A stretch of 45,000 bases of DNA from Verrucomicrobiota bacterium (lineage in GTDB: Bacteria; Verrucomicrobiota; Verrucomicrobiia; JADLBR01). Where the stretch lies: NCBI GenBank assembly GCA_029560585.1, contig JAKQKQ010000212.1, positions 1-45,000 of the forward strand, in the 5' to 3' direction. A program made the translations under genes and the position numbers. Each line of letters begins with the position of its first letter. The stretch's first letter is position 1. Under the pieces are notes generated by a model that searched no databases, was not told the DNA's origin, and saw nothing but the letters and a program-made list of their open reading frames with translations. Below are positions 1 through 9,733 of this stretch, piece by piece.

Positions 1-225
1 TCGCGGGCGGCAACAATCCGGGGCTTCGGTCGCCCTCCGGGCTCCCTGCGCCCCGGATTGCAAAACCACAACCAAACGGAGACACTAAGGAACCGGTGGA
101 ACTTCAGTTTTGACCTGTCCCACCGCGGGGGTCAGGTCAGGAATCTGTCAGAAATGTGTGACTTCTCTGACCGCTTTCGCATTCCCAAGGACAGCTATCC
201 GCAGTGGTGTAAAAATAGGGGTCAG
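1..225. other. non-coding flank with GGGGTCAG motifs
   Basis: No gene is supported here. The segment holds scattered short motifs: GGGGTCAG near 127-134 and an A-rich GGGGTCAGTCA at 211-229, which recurs at 2971-3000. Several CAGAAATG/CAGGAAT-like repeats lie between. The motif sits at the point where IS3 homology of the neighbouring transposase stops, so this looks like the scar of a later insertion or recombination. Open frames here look like shadows. Confidence 0.4.
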
Positions 226-1032
226 TCAACCATTCCTGACAGAGGCCATGAAGGAGGCCGGCGTTGGCTGGCAACCGTTGTCGCTGACCAGCTGGAGGTG
301 GGCGCGCTCGCGGATTCCCTCGGGGAATTGGCCGTTGACGGCGGCGCAGAGGGCGCGGAGCCAGTCGGCGGTCTTGCTGGTGGTGGCCAGGTCCCATCCG
401 ACGATCTTCTTGGAGGCCCAGTCCAGCACGACCACCAGGTAGAGCCAGCCCCAGGACTCCACGCAGATCTTGGTCATGTCGATGCCCCAGAGCCGGTTTG
501 GTTCGGTGGCCCGCGGCTTGGAGCGGCCGGGCACGCGGGTCGCGCGCAGCCGGCGCGTGTCCACGGCCAGCAGATTATTCTCCCGCAAGAGCCGATAGAC
601 GCGGTTCCTGCCGACGACGATCCCCTCGCGGTATCGGAGGTAGGCCCAGGTGCGCCGGTAGCCCCAGCACGGGTGCTCCGCCTTGATGGGCCGGATCCGG
701 CCCATCAAGGCCCCGTCGCGTCCGAGCACTGAATCGGAGCGCCTCCGGCGCCTCACAACCACTCGTCCTCGCTTTCTTTTAACTCGATGGTCAGCTCCCC
801 GATGAGCCCCTTGAGCCGGGCGTTCTCCCTGCGTCGGCGCTCCTCCTCCTTCTCCGGGCCGCCGTAGTCGAACACCTTCGCGCCGGTCCTTAAGCAAGCG
901 GTCCCGCCACTGGTAGTACTGGGCCTGGCTGATCTGGTGGCGGGAGCAGATCTCCGCCAGGGGAACCGTCCCCTTGAGGCCCTCCAGGACGATCTGGAGC
1001 TTTTGATGGCTGGTCCATTTCCTGCGTTTCAT
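226..1032 (-). pseudogene. IS3-family transposase (orfA/orfB), frameshifted and truncated
   Basis: The N-terminus (MKRRKWTSHQKLQIVLEG) is the helix-turn-helix OrfA of IS3 transposases. After LLKD, near 881-892, the OrfA frame is lost. An extra base is the simplest reading, because the alternative frame continues as GAKVFDYGGPEKEEE and ends at 753, as intact OrfA proteins do. A slippery TTAAAAG at about 772-783 is where IS3 elements shift -1 into orfB. Because of the first lesion the open frame is already in the orfB phase, so the two halves look like one ORF. OrfB shows the rve-type DDE integrase core with two catalytic Asp (WGIDMTK and VSDNG). The third residue (Glu) and the C-terminus are absent. 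Not expected to be active. Confidence 0.8.
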
Positions 1033-1096
1033 GCGACTCGATCCTTTCGAGCCGCTCAACAACTTTCAAGCCCGCCTTAACCGGGTGCAGTATACC
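226..1096 (-). mobile_element. IS3-family insertion sequence remnant
   Basis: Fragment of an IS3-family element read on the minus strand. It keeps the orfA start, the orfA/orfB overlap and about two thirds of orfB. The outer boundary near 1096 is inferred from a CTGCACCC-type terminal sequence just upstream of orfA, which resembles IS3 inverted-repeat ends. The other end is missing: homology stops near position 245 and is replaced by DNA containing the GGGGTCAG motif. No target duplication can be defined. The element is probably dead. Confidence 0.75.
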
Positions 1097-1174
1097 CACC
1101 CTACCGAGAATAACTAATAATTGGTTTGGGCAACAAGCTCTACAGTGGCTGTTGAAAACCAAATCAAACCCAGA

Positions 1175-2503
1175 TCACCGGCGTTTGAATTCGCGGTCGG
1201 CGAAGTCCATCAGCCACGTCCAGTCGTATGGGGAGATGCCGTGCTGTTCGCTGCGGCGTACGTAGCCAAAGGATTCGCCGATGCCGGCGATGGAGTAGTT
1301 GTCGGGATATGGCACGTCGGGCATTGTGCCGCGGCCGAGGAACTTCCACACGGGTGCGGCGGCGCGACAGGCGAGGTATTCGCCCTTCGTGTGCATCCAC
1401 TTGCTGGTGTCGAAGCCCTCGATGAGCAGCGCACGAGGTGCGATGGACGCCAGAAGCAGGTGCTGGTCGAATGTCAGCGTCTCCCAGGGCTTCTCGGCGT
1501 ATTTCCGGTATGCCTTGCAGTACCAATGTGTGAACATCGTATTCTCGGTGGACGTGTTCTCGCCGTAGTCGCGTTTGGCGAGCGGCGCGCCCCCACCCCC
1601 GGTCTGGTTCGGTACGCACACCGCGAAGCGCTCGTCGCGCGCGGCGGCGATGAGCGCCGCCTTGCCAAGGCGCGAACAGCCGGTGACCACGGAACGCTTC
1701 GCATCGAGCAGAGGGTCCTTCTCGGCGTAGTCGAGGCCGCGCGAAAGCGCCCAGGCCCACGCGCCAAGCGCGGTGGTGTTGTCAGCGCGCGATTCGTCGC
1801 GCTTAGGCCAGAGATCGAAGACGCCCGTGTAGGGGAACGTTTTCTGGTTGAAGGCGGGATCCTTGTCATTCCAGTCAGGATCGGGGGAGACCTCGCAGTA
1901 GCACGCGCTCATGACGGCATAGCCGCGCGCGAGCAGCATGCCCACCGGGCAGATATCGTCGCGATTGGGGTCGCACATGCGGCCGCGCGTCTTCGCGGAG
2001 GCGCGGTGTCCGTCGGTGAGCTTGCCGGCGCGCGACCAGCCCTGCTGCACCGGAATGTCCTCGTCGGGCACGATTTCATGATTGCCGCGATAGTTGAGGA
2101 AGAGGATGATGGGTGAAGGCCCCTTCGCGTGACGCGGCGCGAAGATGACCCAGTTGACACAGGGGCCGGTCTTGTCCTTCTTGAACCACATCTTCACCTG
2201 TTTGCGCACGCAGTAGCCGGCGAGTACGTTCTCCTTGACGTCCCAGACCTCAGTGACGACGGCTTCGGGCGCCGGCGGCGGCTGACCGTACATTTCCTTC
2301 GCGAAAATCTCCAGTATTTCGGCGCGGCGCTTCGGCCAGTCAGCCGGCGAGGCAAGCTTCGTGCCGTCCGCGAACGCCAGCGGATCTTCGAGCGTGTAGG
2401 GATGGATTTTGGACTCGTCGTAGTTGGGTTTGCGGTAGTCCTCGTCTCCGGCGGCCGGCGTGCCGGCGATTGCCAGCGCAGCGAAAAGAATCTTGGTTTG
2501 CAT
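1175..2503 (-). CDS. secreted CE15-type glucuronoyl esterase
   Basis: Predicted 442-aa carbohydrate esterase of family CE15. These enzymes cleave the ester between 4-O-methyl-glucuronic acid on xylan and lignin alcohols. A signal peptide (about residues 1-19) directs it out of the cytoplasm. The family nucleophile motif GCSRLGKAAL lies at 275-284 (Ser277), and a C-terminal His421 in a QHGISPYDW context matches the catalytic His position. The acidic partner is not certain. An upstream in-frame extension to 2647 exists, but the start at 2503 gives the clean signal peptide. There is no Shine-Dalgarno; a TATAAC -10 box ends 6 nt before the ATG. No polysaccharide-utilisation genes flank it. Confidence 0.85.
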   Translation of the reverse strand: MQTKILFAALAIAGTPAAGDEDYRKPNYDESKIHPYTLEDPLAFADGTKLASPADWPKRRAEILEIFAKEMYGQPPPAPEAVVTEVWDVKENVLAGYCVRKQVKMWFKKDKTGPCVNWVIFAPRHAKGPSPIILFLNYRGNHEIVPDEDIPVQQGWSRAGKLTDGHRASAKTRGRMCDPNRDDICPVGMLLARGYAVMSACYCEVSPDPDWNDKDPAFNQKTFPYTGVFDLWPKRDESRADNTTALGAWAWALSRGLDYAEKDPLLDAKRSVVTGCSRLGKAALIAAARDERFAVCVPNQTGGGGAPLAKRDYGENTSTENTMFTHWYCKAYRKYAEKPWETLTFDQHLLLASIAPRALLIEGFDTSKWMHTKGEYLACRAAAPVWKFLGRGTMPDVPYPDNYSIAGIGESFGYVRRSEQHGISPYDWTWLMDFADREFKRR

Positions 2504-2509
2504 GTCCGG

Positions 2510-2539
2510 GTTATACCACACCCGGGCGAGACGCGGCAA
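2510..2539 (-). promoter_or_regulatory. putative promoter, CE15 esterase (leaderless)
   Basis: On the minus strand TTGCCG (2534-2539), an 18-nt spacer and TATAAC (2510-2515) form a sigma-70-like promoter. The ATG begins 7 nt after the -10 box, so transcription would start at or next to the start codon. Pattern match only. Confidence 0.4.
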
Positions 2540-2669
2540 CGCGTCTCCGAGTCTACAGGCAGACTCTTGCCGACGCGCCGAGATAATAATGGCTAACAGA
2601 ACTCTTTGTTGAGTTCCCAGCGGCTTGCCGCGTGGGAGTCTCACCACTCATTTGATTTGGAATAATTCA

Positions 2670-2807
2670 GTGTCTCTAACTACATCACAATATGAAGAGT
2701 TTTCGTCGATTGTGCTTGAAGATGGACATATCGATGTAGAACAAAATCTCTTATTAGGTCGGTTACGGGATATGATTGAGGATGAGAAAATAAAAAGAAT
2801 TCTGTGA
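2670..2807 (+). CDS. small hypothetical protein in an AT-rich patch
   Basis: Possible 45-aa protein from a GTG start (a TTG at 2625 is in frame too). The peptide is acidic and helical-looking, with a VLEDGHIDVEQ stretch faintly like the DG-ID-E pattern of TerB-type helical repeats; that resemblance is weak. Base composition is clearly lower in GC than the surroundings, suggesting acquired DNA or the tail of a lost gene. No good ribosome binding site is visible. It could be a gene fragment or a chance ORF. Confidence 0.3.
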   Translation: MSLTTSQYEEFSSIVLEDGHIDVEQNLLLGRLRDMIEDEKIKRIL

Positions 2808-2970
2808 TCCGCGGCGGCACGCGACAAGACCCCGGCGCCAGCGACCGCTTCCGGCGGCCGCGCAGTCCCGAAAATTCCCCTCGCCCCCGTAGTCCGTGAG
2901 GTCGGCGTCCTCGGGGAAGGGCACCAGTCGGGTAGTGTCCAGAATCTTTCGCACATTCTCGGTTGCGTGC

Positions 2971-3080
2971 AAAAAAGGGGTCAGAAAAAAGGGGTCAGTC
3001 ATGGTTTATTGACATGTTGCCAAAATTCGGGGATGAGGGCGATGGCTCGCAAAAGACAAGAAACCATGACCGACCCCTTT
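2971..3080. repeat. tandem 14-mer and inverted repeat (GGGGTCAG family)
   Basis: AAAAAAGGGGTCAG occurs twice in direct tandem at 2971-2984 and 2985-2998. The second copy runs into the left arm of an inverted repeat: 2988-3007 and 3061-3080 match at 19 of 20 positions around a 53-nt spacer. The same motif occurs at 211-229. The right arm ends exactly where the cyclophilin reading frame begins. It looks like a small palindromic mobile unit, or the ends of a deleted element. Confidence 0.65.
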
Positions 3081-3513
3081 GGCGGCGGTCTTCATCGAAC
3101 TCTATTCCGAGATTGCCCCGAAGCAGGTCGAGCGCATGAAGCAGTTGGCCAGGGATAAGTTCTACGTGGGGATCCTATTCCACCGGATCGTGCCCGACTT
3201 CGTGGCGCGGGTGGGTGATCCGCTGACCAAGAAGGGCCTCAACACCCCGGGCGTCGGCAGCGCGGGCTCGCAATATTCGAACCTCCCGCTGGAGGTCAGC
3301 CCGAAACAGCGCAACACCCGCGGCGCGCTCGCCATGGCCCGCAAGCGCGATCCGAACTCGGCCAACAGCCAGTTCTATTTCGTCCTGAAGGACGCACCGC
3401 ACCTCGACGGCCGGGACACCGTCTTCGGGCGCGTCCTCGGCGATGGCATGTCGGTGATCGACAAGATCCAGGCGGGCGACGCGATCCAGGCGTTTGACGT
3501 GATCAAAGAGTAG
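3079..3513 (+). pseudogene. cyclophilin-type peptidyl-prolyl isomerase, 5'-truncated
   Basis: The 144 residues are a cyclophilin domain: ELYSEIAPKQVERMKQLA, the FHRIVPDFVARVGDP active-site region, and NSANSQFYFVL all match the family. What is missing is the first beta strand and any signal peptide or leader. The only in-frame start is a TTG at 3079. An in-frame TGA lies at 3067-3069, no ribosome binding site is visible, and the frame opens exactly at the edge of the GGGGTCAG inverted repeat. The simplest reading is that a repeat element replaced the 5' end; expression from the TTG cannot be excluded. It converges on sucD with a 6-nt gap. Confidence 0.7.
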
Positions 3514-3519
3514 GGTCTT

Positions 3520-4395
3520 CTATCGGCCCATCGCTTTGATGATGGTCTCGCCCATCTGCGCGGGCGTTGGGGCGACGGCGATGCCGGCCGCCTCGAGCGC
3601 CTTGATCTTGGCCTGCGCGGTGCCCTTGCCGCCGGTGATGATGGCGCCGGCGTGGCCCATGCGGCGACCCGGGGGCGCGGTTGCGCCAGCGATGAAGGCG
3701 GCGACCGGCTTGCGCACGTGGGCCTTGATGTAGTCGGCGGCCTCCTCCTCGTCGGTGCCGCCGATCTCGCCGATCATGATGATGGCCTCGGTGCCGGGAT
3801 CCTCATTGAACATCCGGATGCAATCGATGTGACTGAGCCCGTGGATCGGGTCGCCGCCGATGCCGATGCAGGTGGACTGGCCGTAGCCGCGCTCGCTGAG
3901 TTGCCAGACGGCCTCGTAGGTGAGGGTGCCGCTCCGCGAGACCACGCCGACGCCGCCGGGCTTGTGGATGTAGCCGGGCATGATGCCGATCTTGCAGACG
4001 CCCGGGGTGATGATGCCGGGGCAATTCGGGCCGATGAGGGTGCTGCCGCATCCCTGCATGGCGACCCTCACGCGCATCATGTCGAGGACGGGTATGCCCT
4101 CGGTGATGCAGACAACCAGTTCGACGCCCGCGTCGACCGCCTCAAGGATCGCGTCGGCCGCGAATGCGGGCGGCACGAAGATCATCGAGACGTTGCACCC
4201 GGTCGCCTTGCGCGCCTCGGCAACGGTGTCGAAGACCGGGACCTTGTCATCGAACATCTCGCCGCCGCGGGCCGGCGTGACACCGGCGACGACTTTTGTG
4301 CCGTAGGCCATGCAGGCCCTCGTGTGGAATGCCCCCGACTTTCCGGTGATGCCCTGCACCACCAGTTTCGTGTTGCTGCCTACCAGGATTGCCAT
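3520..4395 (-). CDS. sucD: succinyl-CoA synthetase alpha subunit
   Basis: Alpha subunit (291 aa) of succinate-CoA ligase, the TCA-cycle step that couples succinyl-CoA cleavage to NTP synthesis; it forms the active enzyme with SucC. It has the N-terminal CoA-binding Rossmann domain ([14 protein letters not shown]) and the ligase domain, with the phosphohistidine at His248 in [14 protein letters not shown]. Length is normal. It follows sucC by 3 nt, so the two are surely co-transcribed. Confidence 0.97.
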   Translation of the reverse strand: MAILVGSNTKLVVQGITGKSGAFHTRACMAYGTKVVAGVTPARGGEMFDDKVPVFDTVAEARKATGCNVSMIFVPPAFAADAILEAVDAGVELVVCITEGIPVLDMMRVRVAMQGCGSTLIGPNCPGIITPGVCKIGIMPGYIHKPGGVGVVSRSGTLTYEAVWQLSERGYGQSTCIGIGGDPIHGLSHIDCIRMFNEDPGTEAIIMIGEIGGTDEEEAADYIKAHVRKPVAAFIAGATAPPGRRMGHAGAIITGGKGTAQAKIKALEAAGIAVAPTPAQMGETIIKAMGR

Positions 4396-4398
4396 GAC

Positions 4399-5586
<1,188 letters not shown>

Positions 5587-5673
5587 TTCAAAGTGGCGCA
5601 GACCCTTGCAAAAAAAGGTTCGGACGTCAATGGCCGTTCGCCTGGACGAGGCCAACGGCGGCCTGGGATCCGG

Positions 5674-6573
5674 TCAGCGGTCCCTTTGCTTCACGACGAG
5701 GCGCGCAGCGAGGCGGATTGCGGCGACCATGCTGCCGGGATCGGCTTTCCCCGTGCCGGCGATATCAAAGGCGGTGCCATGGTCGGGGGAGGTCCTGGGG
5801 AAGGGGAGGCCGAGGGTGACATTCACGCCGCGGTCGAATTCCAAGAGTTTGAATGGGATGAGGCCCTGGTCGTGGTAGAGGCAAATGACTCCGTCGAACG
5901 CACCCTGGGAGGCGCGCATGAACACGGTGTCGGCGGGCAGAATGGGGATCCTTTGGACCCAGGGGCCAAGGCGACCGGCGATGGCCCGGAGGGCCGGTGC
6001 CAGGACGCGGCCCTCTTCGTTTCCGAAGAGCCCGCCCTCGCCGGCATGAGGGTTGAGTGCCGCGATTGCCAGTCGAGGCGCGGCGATGCCAAGGCGCCCC
6101 AGGAAGTCCTTGGCGTGGGACAGGGTGCGGCCGAGCCGCGCGGGCGTGATTTGGCGGATCGCCCGGGCCAGCGAGAGGTGGGTGGTGAGCAAGAACACGC
6201 GCAGTCGCTCTCCCGCCATTGCCATGGTCACCGCATCGGTGCCCAGGCCGGAGCGCGAGGCGAGAAACTCCGTCTGGCCAGGGAAATCGAAGCCCACGCG
6301 CGCGAGGCCTGCCTTGCTGACCGGCCCGGTGACCAACGCGGCATACCTGCCGATCTGGCATCCGGCCACGGCCGCCTCCAGCGCCCGGAATGCTGCGCGG
6401 GCGGATTGCACCGTGGGCCTGCCGGGTCGGGCGGCGACATCCCCGCCCTCCACGATTTCGAAAGTGACGCCGCGGGGAAAGCGCACCGTGGACAGTGCCG
6501 CGCCAACGACCTCTGGGCCGACGCCGGCCGGGTCTCCCGGCGTGATCGCGATGACCTGCTTGGCGCCCGCCAC
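5674..6573 (-). CDS. pdxA: 4-hydroxythreonine-4-phosphate dehydrogenase
   Basis: Oxidises 4-phosphohydroxy-threonine in the DXP-dependent route to pyridoxal 5'-phosphate. The 299-aa form carries TPGDPAGVGPE near the N-terminus, FPGQTEFLA, and three metal-binding histidines: His132 (TTHLSL), His176 (LNPHAGEGG) and His265 (SPDHGTAFD). The GTG at 6573 is preferred because family members begin just before the TPGDPAG motif and a GAGAGGAA stretch lies upstream. A longer GTG start at 6612 is also open, adding 13 residues. It sits between surA and sucC on the same strand. Confidence 0.93.
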   Translation of the reverse strand: MAGAKQVIAITPGDPAGVGPEVVGAALSTVRFPRGVTFEIVEGGDVAARPGRPTVQSARAAFRALEAAVAGCQIGRYAALVTGPVSKAGLARVGFDFPGQTEFLASRSGLGTDAVTMAMAGERLRVFLLTTHLSLARAIRQITPARLGRTLSHAKDFLGRLGIAAPRLAIAALNPHAGEGGLFGNEEGRVLAPALRAIAGRLGPWVQRIPILPADTVFMRASQGAFDGVICLYHDQGLIPFKLLEFDRGVNVTLGLPFPRTSPDHGTAFDIAGTGKADPGSMVAAIRLAARLVVKQRDR

Positions 6574-6630
6574 TTCGTTCCGTTCCTCTCGGGTTGTGCC
6601 CCGCCCCGCCACGGGCGCGCCGGCGGGTGC

Positions 6631-7617
6631 TCAGAACATTTTGATATAGGCCTTTTGGCGGAGCGTGTTCACCCACTCGTCCCGGCGCGCCTTGCGCTCG
6701 TCGACGAGGATCATCTTTTCGATCTCCGGGCGGATCTCCTCCAGCGGCGGCACGCGCCCCTTGCGGGAATCCTCAACCTTGATGATGTAGTAACCGTTGT
6801 CGGTCTCGATGACCTTGCTGTGCTGGCCGGGGAACATGCCAAAGGCGACCTCGGCCAACTCCTTGCGCAGCGTCTTGCGGCTGACCCAGCCCCAGTCGCC
6901 GCCGTCGGACTTGTGCGTCCCCTCCGTGAACGATCTGGCCAGATCGGCGAAGTCTGCCCCCGCGTCCAGTTTGGCCCGCAATTCTTCGGCCAGCACTTTC
7001 TGGGGGTCGACCTCGACGGTGGTGCCGTCGGCCTGGGTGCGCTTCTCCTTGAACCGGGGGTTGAGGAAGATCATCCGCAGCTTCACCTCGTCATCGGTGC
7101 GCAGCTCCGAGGCCTTTTTCTGATAATACTGCTCGATCTTGTAGGGCGAGATGACCACCTCTTCCTGCACAAATTTCTGCGTCATCGCCTGGACGATGAT
7201 GTTCTCCTTCTGCTCGCGCCGGAATCCCTCGTACGTCTTGCCGGCTGCCTGCAGCGTGCGGATGAACGCCGCGCGATCGCCGCCGAAGTTGGTGCGCACG
7301 ATCTCGTCCACCCGATCGTCGGTGATTTTCTCTGGCAGCGTCAGGCCCTTGGAATCCCACTCTTGGATGATTAGGGCCCGGTCGATGAGGGCGCGCAGCG
7401 CGTCGAGCCGTAGTTCCTTGACGCGGTTGACCAGTTCCTCGCCGCGGAGGCCGAGGTCCACCAGCTGTTGCTCGGATTCCCCGACATACCGCTTCACGTC
7501 GGAAAAGGTGATCACCTTGCCGTTGACCACCGCCGCCACGCCATCGGTGATCGCTGCGGCGGGCCGCGGAAACATCGCGACCAGCCACAGTGCGAAAACA
7601 AAATACAGCCTGCGCAT
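6631..7617 (-). CDS. SurA-like periplasmic peptidyl-prolyl isomerase/chaperone
   Basis: Periplasmic folding factor of the SurA/parvulin type (328 aa). The signal peptide MRRLYFVFALWLVAMFPRPAAA is followed by a SurA_N-like helical region and one parvulin (rotamase) domain at about residues 175-290, including DFADLARSFTEG, GGDWGWVSRKTL and NGYYIIKVEDSRKG. E. coli SurA has two parvulin domains; this one has one, so the exact name is uncertain. It likely helps outer-membrane proteins such as the barrel protein encoded divergently at 8070. The start is placed at the signal-peptide Met (7617); a 25-codon upstream extension is open but unconvincing. Confidence 0.88.
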   Translation of the reverse strand: MRRLYFVFALWLVAMFPRPAAAITDGVAAVVNGKVITFSDVKRYVGESEQQLVDLGLRGEELVNRVKELRLDALRALIDRALIIQEWDSKGLTLPEKITDDRVDEIVRTNFGGDRAAFIRTLQAAGKTYEGFRREQKENIIVQAMTQKFVQEEVVISPYKIEQYYQKKASELRTDDEVKLRMIFLNPRFKEKRTQADGTTVEVDPQKVLAEELRAKLDAGADFADLARSFTEGTHKSDGGDWGWVSRKTLRKELAEVAFGMFPGQHSKVIETDNGYYIIKVEDSRKGRVPPLEEIRPEIEKMILVDERKARRDEWVNTLRQKAYIKMF

Positions 7618-7627
7618 GAAGCAGAGA

Positions 7628-7656
7628 ATACTAGCGGATCTGGTGCCCGGGCTCAA
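7628..7656 (-). promoter_or_regulatory. putative promoter of the surA-pdxA-sucCD operon
   Basis: TTGAGC (7651-7656), a 17-nt spacer and TAGTAT (7628-7633) on the minus strand. The ATG lies 10 nt past the -10 box and no Shine-Dalgarno is visible, so the leader would be only a few bases long. Confidence 0.4.
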
Positions 7657-7729
7657 GTCAGTACCGGATCGGCCGCACAGCATTCCGCCCAACCGCAGAC
7701 CTGCCGATCCCTCGGGGTCTGCCTAGAAC

Positions 7730-7946
7730 GTTTCAATCGCAGGTGTATCGTTTTAATCACCCGACAATTGTTTCGGAAATCCGATAATGCGTCACACTGT
7801 GAATTACCGCATAGTATAGATAACAAATTTATAATGAGCGTGATACGCCTCGATGGCAGAGTGAAGGATATGCGAATGCCCCTGACGTTGCCTTGTATAA
7901 AGAATTCCACATCTGCCCACAACGAGTCATTTTCTAAGAAAACTAG
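7730..7946. other. AT-rich non-coding region upstream of porin
   Basis: About 220 bases that are much richer in A+T than the genes around them. No coding potential was found. It precedes the porin promoter and could carry upstream activator sites. It also separates the divergent surA-like operon from the porin gene. Confidence 0.45.
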
Positions 7947-7975
7947 TTGACAGGCGATCATCTGGGCATTAGCTG
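7947..7975 (+). promoter_or_regulatory. putative porin promoter
   Basis: A consensus TTGACA at 7947-7952, 17-nt spacer and TAGCTG at 7970-7975. A closely similar arrangement (TTGACG, 16 nt, TAGCGT) precedes the second porin at 44749. This supports a shared -10 consensus of TAGnnT. The 5' leader would be about 90 nt. Confidence 0.5.
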
Positions 7976-8069
7976 GTGCGCGCAGGTTTGGGTGCTTTCG
8001 TCCCGGAGGGGATTGAAGCAGACGGCCCTGCAGTGGGAAAAAGGAACACAACCGTAGGAGGAGAACGTA

Positions 8070-9578
8070 ATGAAGAAGATGATCAGCGGGCTCTTGGCGC
8101 TTGTTCTTGGCTGCGGCATCGCCTTCGGTGGCGAGGTCGTGAGCGAGAAGAAGGTCAAGGAGCTGGAGAAGATGATCGAGGACGCGGGCATCTACGTGGA
8201 GACCGCCAAGAAGGGCGTGGTGCTCAGCGGCTACGTGGACGCGAGCTACTCGTACAACATGAACGGCGGCGGCACCGATACCGGTGCGAACGGCACGCCC
8301 GGGCCGATCCGGACCCACCAGTTCGACGTGGACAGCAACGACTTCAACGTGAACCAGGTCAAGCTGGCGCTGGAGAAGGCGCTGCCGGCCGAGAACACCT
8401 GGGCGGCGGGCTTCCGGGTCGACCTGATGTTCGGCGAGGACGTCAAGTACCTCGCGGACAACGACTGGAGCATGGGCGATGGCCAGCTGGCCGTCGAGCA
8501 GGCTTACGTGCAGTTCCGGGTGCCGGTGGGCAACGGGCTGGACTTCAAGTTCGGCAAGTTCGTGAGCCTGATGGGCTACGAGGTGATCGAGACCCCGGCG
8601 AACCTCAACGTGAGCCGGAGCTACTGGTACACCTACGGGGTCCCGCTCTTCCACACCGGCTTCCTGATGAGCTACAAATTCAACGACATGGTCGATGTGA
8701 AGCTGGGCCTGGTCAACGGCTGGAACAACTCCGACAGCAATTATTTGGACGGGGATATCAACGGAGAGAACGGCGACCAGGGGCCGGCGGACTTCGCCAA
8801 GGCGATCACCGCGCAGATCGCGCTGCACTCGGCGAGCGGCAACGCGGATCTCGTCAACAGCTTCATCTACTCCTTCGAGGGCGAGCAGGCGATCGGCCAG
8901 ACGCAGACGCTCGAGCGGTGGGATGGCGATTGGGACGGCGACAACATCGCCGAGAATGCCGGGGTCTTTCTGTGGGACATCTGGGGCCAGTGGCGGCCGC
9001 TGGCGTTCAAGGACAAGCTGCTGCTCGCCTTCGACGCCGGCATCGGGCACGTGTACGACAACCACCAGGGCGACAAGTGGACCGACCACAGCTACAACAT
9101 CGGCATCGACGAGAATACCGACACGTGGTGGGGCTTTTCGGTCTACGCGAAGTATCAACTGACGGACGTGGTGAGCCTGGCGCTGCGCGGCGAATACTTC
9201 CACGACGGAGACGGGACGGCCCGCGTCCAGGATCTCGCCACCAACTACTGGGACAACGAGAACTGGAGCGACAACGGGCGGGGCGGCTACAACGGCGACG
9301 CGTACTTCGTCAACAGCACCGACCTGTGGAGCGTGACCGCGACGGTCGGGTTCGACCTGTGGGAGAACATGCTGATGCGGCTGGAGTACCGGCTCGACAT
9401 CGCGAGCTCCGACGGTGGTAATGCCATCGAGAACGGTGGAATCCTCGCCTTCGCGGACGACGACGACGATCTTCAGCCGATCAATTTTGGTGGCGAGGAT
9501 GGGGTGGAGCAGAACGTGTTCACCAACAACAGGAGCACGCAGCACACCTTCATTTTGGATTTCAGCTACTCGTTCTGA
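8070..9578 (+). CDS. outer-membrane beta-barrel porin, BBP2-like
   Basis: A 502-aa secreted barrel protein. The signal peptide (MKKMISGLLALVLGCGIAFG) is followed by a short charged helical segment (EKKVKELEKMIEDAG), then alternating beta strands beginning with GVVLSGYVDASYSY. It ends in FILDFSYSF, a C-terminal aromatic typical of barrels recognised by the BAM complex. The layout fits the putative beta-barrel porin-2 (BBP2) group. Asp/Asn/Gly-rich loops (for example WDGDWDGDN and a DDDDD run) suggest cation-binding or selective loops. A strong GGAGG site precedes the ATG. A hairpin terminator follows, so it is probably monocistronic and highly expressed. The substrate is unknown. Confidence 0.85.
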   Translation: MKKMISGLLALVLGCGIAFGGEVVSEKKVKELEKMIEDAGIYVETAKKGVVLSGYVDASYSYNMNGGGTDTGANGTPGPIRTHQFDVDSNDFNVNQVKLALEKALPAENTWAAGFRVDLMFGEDVKYLADNDWSMGDGQLAVEQAYVQFRVPVGNGLDFKFGKFVSLMGYEVIETPANLNVSRSYWYTYGVPLFHTGFLMSYKFNDMVDVKLGLVNGWNNSDSNYLDGDINGENGDQGPADFAKAITAQIALHSASGNADLVNSFIYSFEGEQAIGQTQTLERWDGDWDGDNIAENAGVFLWDIWGQWRPLAFKDKLLLAFDAGIGHVYDNHQGDKWTDHSYNIGIDENTDTWWGFSVYAKYQLTDVVSLALRGEYFHDGDGTARVQDLATNYWDNENWSDNGRGGYNGDAYFVNSTDLWSVTATVGFDLWENMLMRLEYRLDIASSDGGNAIENGGILAFADDDDDLQPINFGGEDGVEQNVFTNNRSTQHTFILDFSYSF

Positions 9579-9620
9579 CGCGAGTCGGCCCCGGCCCCCG
9601 GCCGGGCATGAGAGATTGGG

Positions 9621-9662
9621 ACCCCCGGTCCCGCCCGAACGGCGGACCGGGGGTTCTTTTTT
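9621..9662 (+). terminator. rho-independent terminator after porin
   Basis: ACCCCCGGTCC pairs with GGACCGGGGGT, followed by TCTTTTTT. A strong intrinsic terminator 40 nt after the porin stop. Confidence 0.9.
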
Positions 9663-9733
9663 GCGGCATTGCATGGGACGGATGCGTATGATGCCGCGAT
9701 ACGCGGAAACCGTTGGGGAACGTGCGAACACAT

